Positions 5,564 through 7,095 of a stretch of 7,095 nucleotides of DNA are shown piece by piece. Numbering within the stretch: position 1 is the stretch's first letter; each line of letters starts with the position of its first letter. The notes under the pieces were generated by a model that was not told the origin of the DNA, made no database searches, and saw nothing but the letters and a program-made list of their open reading frames with translations. Where the stretch lies: NCBI GenBank assembly GCA_012523875.1, contig JAAYSW010000050.1, forward strand, positions 1 to 7,095, written 5' to 3'. Both the position numbers and the translations under genes were made by a program. Source of the stretch: Clostridiales bacterium. Lineage in GTDB: Bacteria > Bacillota > Clostridia > Oscillospirales > Ruminococcaceae.

Positions 5564-7095
5564 TTCATGGCTAATAATAAAGAAAAACATAATAAAGGGA
5601 TTAAAGGTTTTTTTAAGAGAAAGGCTGAAAAGAAGACTAATGCAGATTTGAATAATATTAAAGAGGAGCCAATTAATGCCCAAGTAGAGGAAGAAAAAAA
5701 TCTACCAAGGGATATGCAATTAGGCGAGGATAGCCCTGCATACAGCATTTGGGAACTCTGGAATGGTAAAGAAGAAATTAAATATAATCCACTAGAGTAT
5801 GTTTTCGAAGAGTTCAAGGATATTTATGAGTCTAATAAAGATAATTCATCCACAAAAACAGGCTTTGGTATAGAAGAAATTAAAGTACTTATAAATGATA
5901 TTACAATAAAATCAGAAGAATTATATCATAATATCCTAGAAAATGAAAAAAGGAAAATCCCAGCAGAACAGCATGATGAAACTATAGATGGTGTTATAGA
6001 TGATGATATTGATTCTGATTTAGAATCCTATGATTTGAGTGCATATGGTGGAATTAGTAAAATAGATGATATAGTCGAATTTGATATGTTCAAGGATGAT
6101 GTTGATGAGCATGATAATGAATTATATAACACAGCTAAAAAGGTATTAGCAAAAAGCGATGAAATTGATAACAAAGCTAGTAAAGATGCGTACATTTTTA
6201 TCAGAGTATCGCCTGATAATATGCACGCATGGATTTTTATATATCCCCCAAGGAGTGGTGGCGAAGAAATTTCAGTAGAAATGTTAAAGAATGCTCTAGA
6301 GGATAAGAAGATTATATATGGAACAGATAATAATATGATGGTTAGGATAGCTGAAAAAAAGCTATATTTTAAACTAATTAGGATAGCTAGAGGCATGGAA
6401 TGTATCGATGGCAAGAATGGTGAAATTATTGATATTGTTCCTAGGAAATCAGAGGTAGAAATTAAGGAAACTGATGATGGAAGAATTAATTTTAAGGAAT
6501 TGAATCTCATCCATAGCATTCATAAAGATAGTCCTATTTGTAAAATCATACCTCCTGTAGAGCCCAAAAGCGGTATGGATGTCTATGGAAACGAAGTAAA
6601 AGGCTATATTGGCAAGATGCCACCAATACCTCGTGGAAAGAATACACAAATTTCCGAAGATGGAACGATGCTTGTAGCATTAATAGATGGCCATGTAAGT
6701 TTTGATAAAGGAGCTTTCCATATACAAAACCTGTTGACAATACCAGGGGATGTCGATATATCTGTTGGGAATATAAATTTTGCTGGAGATGTGTTAATTA
6801 AGGGTAAGGTGCGTGAAGGATTTTCTGTTAAATCGGACGGAAATATCACTATAAGAGGTAATGTTGAGGCTGGTGCATTGATTCAGGCGGGGGGGAATAT
6901 CTCAATTCAGCGTGGAGTGAATGGTGGTGCTAGGGGCATTATCGAAGCAAAAGGTAGCATAAAAATTAAATATATTGAAAATTGCAAGGTATCTGCAGGT
7001 GAGAAGATTGAAACAGAAGTGATTATCGATTCTGAAATTGAATGTGATGATACTTTACTTGTAAATCGTGGCAAGGGAACGATTGTTGGTGGAAA
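5561..7095 (+). CDS. fapA: FapA, flagellar assembly protein A (DUF342 family), 5' part, truncated by window end
   Basis: The frame from 5561 has no stop before the window ends, giving 511 residues of an incomplete protein. Residues 1 to about 205 are an extension not recognised as a domain: a basic amphipathic start (KGIKGFFKRKAEKK, 12-25), a Trp-containing patch (SIWELWNGKEE, 62-72), a helical-looking stretch and an Asp-rich segment (about 138-160). The FapA/DUF342 region runs from about 209: DAYIFIRVSP then the N-terminal domain, PPVEPKSGMDVYGNEVKG (331-348), DGTMLVALIDGHVSF (367-381), and PGDVDISVGNINFAGDVLIKGKV (395-417). A parallel beta-helix-like repeat series follows, with recurrent I-x-x-GN-(V/I) and (K/E)-(G/A)-x-I strands and the AGGNISI turn (443-449). 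FapA proteins aid flagellar assembly, and Vibrio FapA needs the glucose phosphotransferase protein EIIA for its role. It follows pilZ by 17 bp and is likely in the same operon. Confidence 0.9.
   Translation, partial: MFMANNKEKHNKGIKGFFKRKAEKKTNADLNNIKEEPINAQVEEEKNLPRDMQLGEDSPAYSIWELWNGKEEIKYNPLEYVFEEFKDIYESNKDNSSTKTGFGIEEIKVLINDITIKSEELYHNILENEKRKIPAEQHDETIDGVIDDDIDSDLESYDLSAYGGISKIDDIVEFDMFKDDVDEHDNELYNTAKKVLAKSDEIDNKASKDAYIFIRVSPDNMHAWIFIYPPRSGGEEISVEMLKNALEDKKIIYGTDNNMMVRIAEKKLYFKLIRIARGMECIDGKNGEIIDIVPRKSEVEIKETDDGRINFKELNLIHSIHKDSPICKIIPPVEPKSGMDVYGNEVKGYIGKMPPIPRGKNTQISEDGTMLVALIDGHVSFDKGAFHIQNLLTIPGDVDISVGNINFAGDVLIKGKVREGFSVKSDGNITIRGNVEAGALIQAGGNISIQRGVNGGARGIIEAKGSIKIKYIENCKVSAGEKIETEVIIDSEIECDDTLLVNRGKGTIVGG
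6889..6895 (+). repeat. G7 homopolymer tract within fapA
   Basis: Seven consecutive G bases encode part of A443-G444-G445, a conserved glycine turn of the beta-helix. In an AT-rich gene this is the longest G run; it could be a slippage site or a sequencing error risk. The frame is intact here. Confidence 0.8.

Noticed and set aside
5545..5574. ATG at 5545 as a start of a small gene or of fapA
   Set aside because: It is in a different frame from fapA and stops after nine codons.
5533..5817. 94-codon open frame on the minus strand
   Set aside because: Antisense to the start of fapA; low-complexity Ser/Leu/Phe-rich translation typical of the reverse of Lys/Glu-rich codons.
6734..6762. Promoter-like TTGACA-N17-TATATC inside fapA
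   Set aside because: It falls in conserved LLTIPGDVDIS codons of fapA, with no new gene start downstream; most likely a chance match in coding sequence.
6028..6849. Several overlapping minus-strand open frames
   Set aside because: All lie opposite the fapA frame, which shows strong family motifs; they overlap one another and show no conserved motif.

Overview
The window carries eight genes, all on the + strand and tightly packed. They form part of a flagellar biogenesis operon from an AT-rich Gram-positive bacterium, most likely a motile member of the Clostridia (Lachnospirales-like). The case for this rests on the strongly A/T-biased codon use, strong AGGAGG-type ribosome binding sites before nearly every gene, and the gene content: a FliK-like protein next to a stand-alone FlhB C-terminal domain, a PilZ protein and a FapA/DUF342 protein. 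The organism assignment is inference; no rRNA or other marker is present.

Layout: the 3' end of flhA (1-636) is followed after 16 bp by a flagellar/motility sigma factor of the FliA/SigD type (653-1444, TTG start). The only sizeable gap, 110 bp (1445-1554), holds a candidate promoter and an unusual pair of inverted 10-mers. Then come two rod proteins, flgF/flhO-like (1555-2295) and flgG/flhP-like (2307-3056). Next are a divergent FliK/YlqG-like protein (3092-4510) and, overlapping it by 14 bp, a stand-alone FlhB C-terminal-domain protein (FlhX/YlqH type, 4497-4862). A YcgR-type PilZ c-di-GMP receptor (4908-5543) follows. Last is the 5' part of fapA (5561 onward), whose reading frame stays open to the end of the window.

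How the genes fit together: FlhA is the export-gate subunit. FliA directs late flagellar transcription. FlgF and FlgG build the rod. The FliK-like/FlhX pair resembles the hook-length ruler and substrate-switch partners of the export apparatus. The PilZ protein would link c-di-GMP to motor or export behaviour, and FapA is a flagellar assembly factor. flhF, flhG and chemotaxis genes, often found between flhA and the sigma gene in related clusters, are absent here. No mobile element, RNA gene, CRISPR array or clear intrinsic terminator was seen. The most interesting points are the translationally coupled FliK-like/FlhX module, the long unassigned N-terminal extension of FapA, and the inverted repeat overlapping the promoter before flgF.
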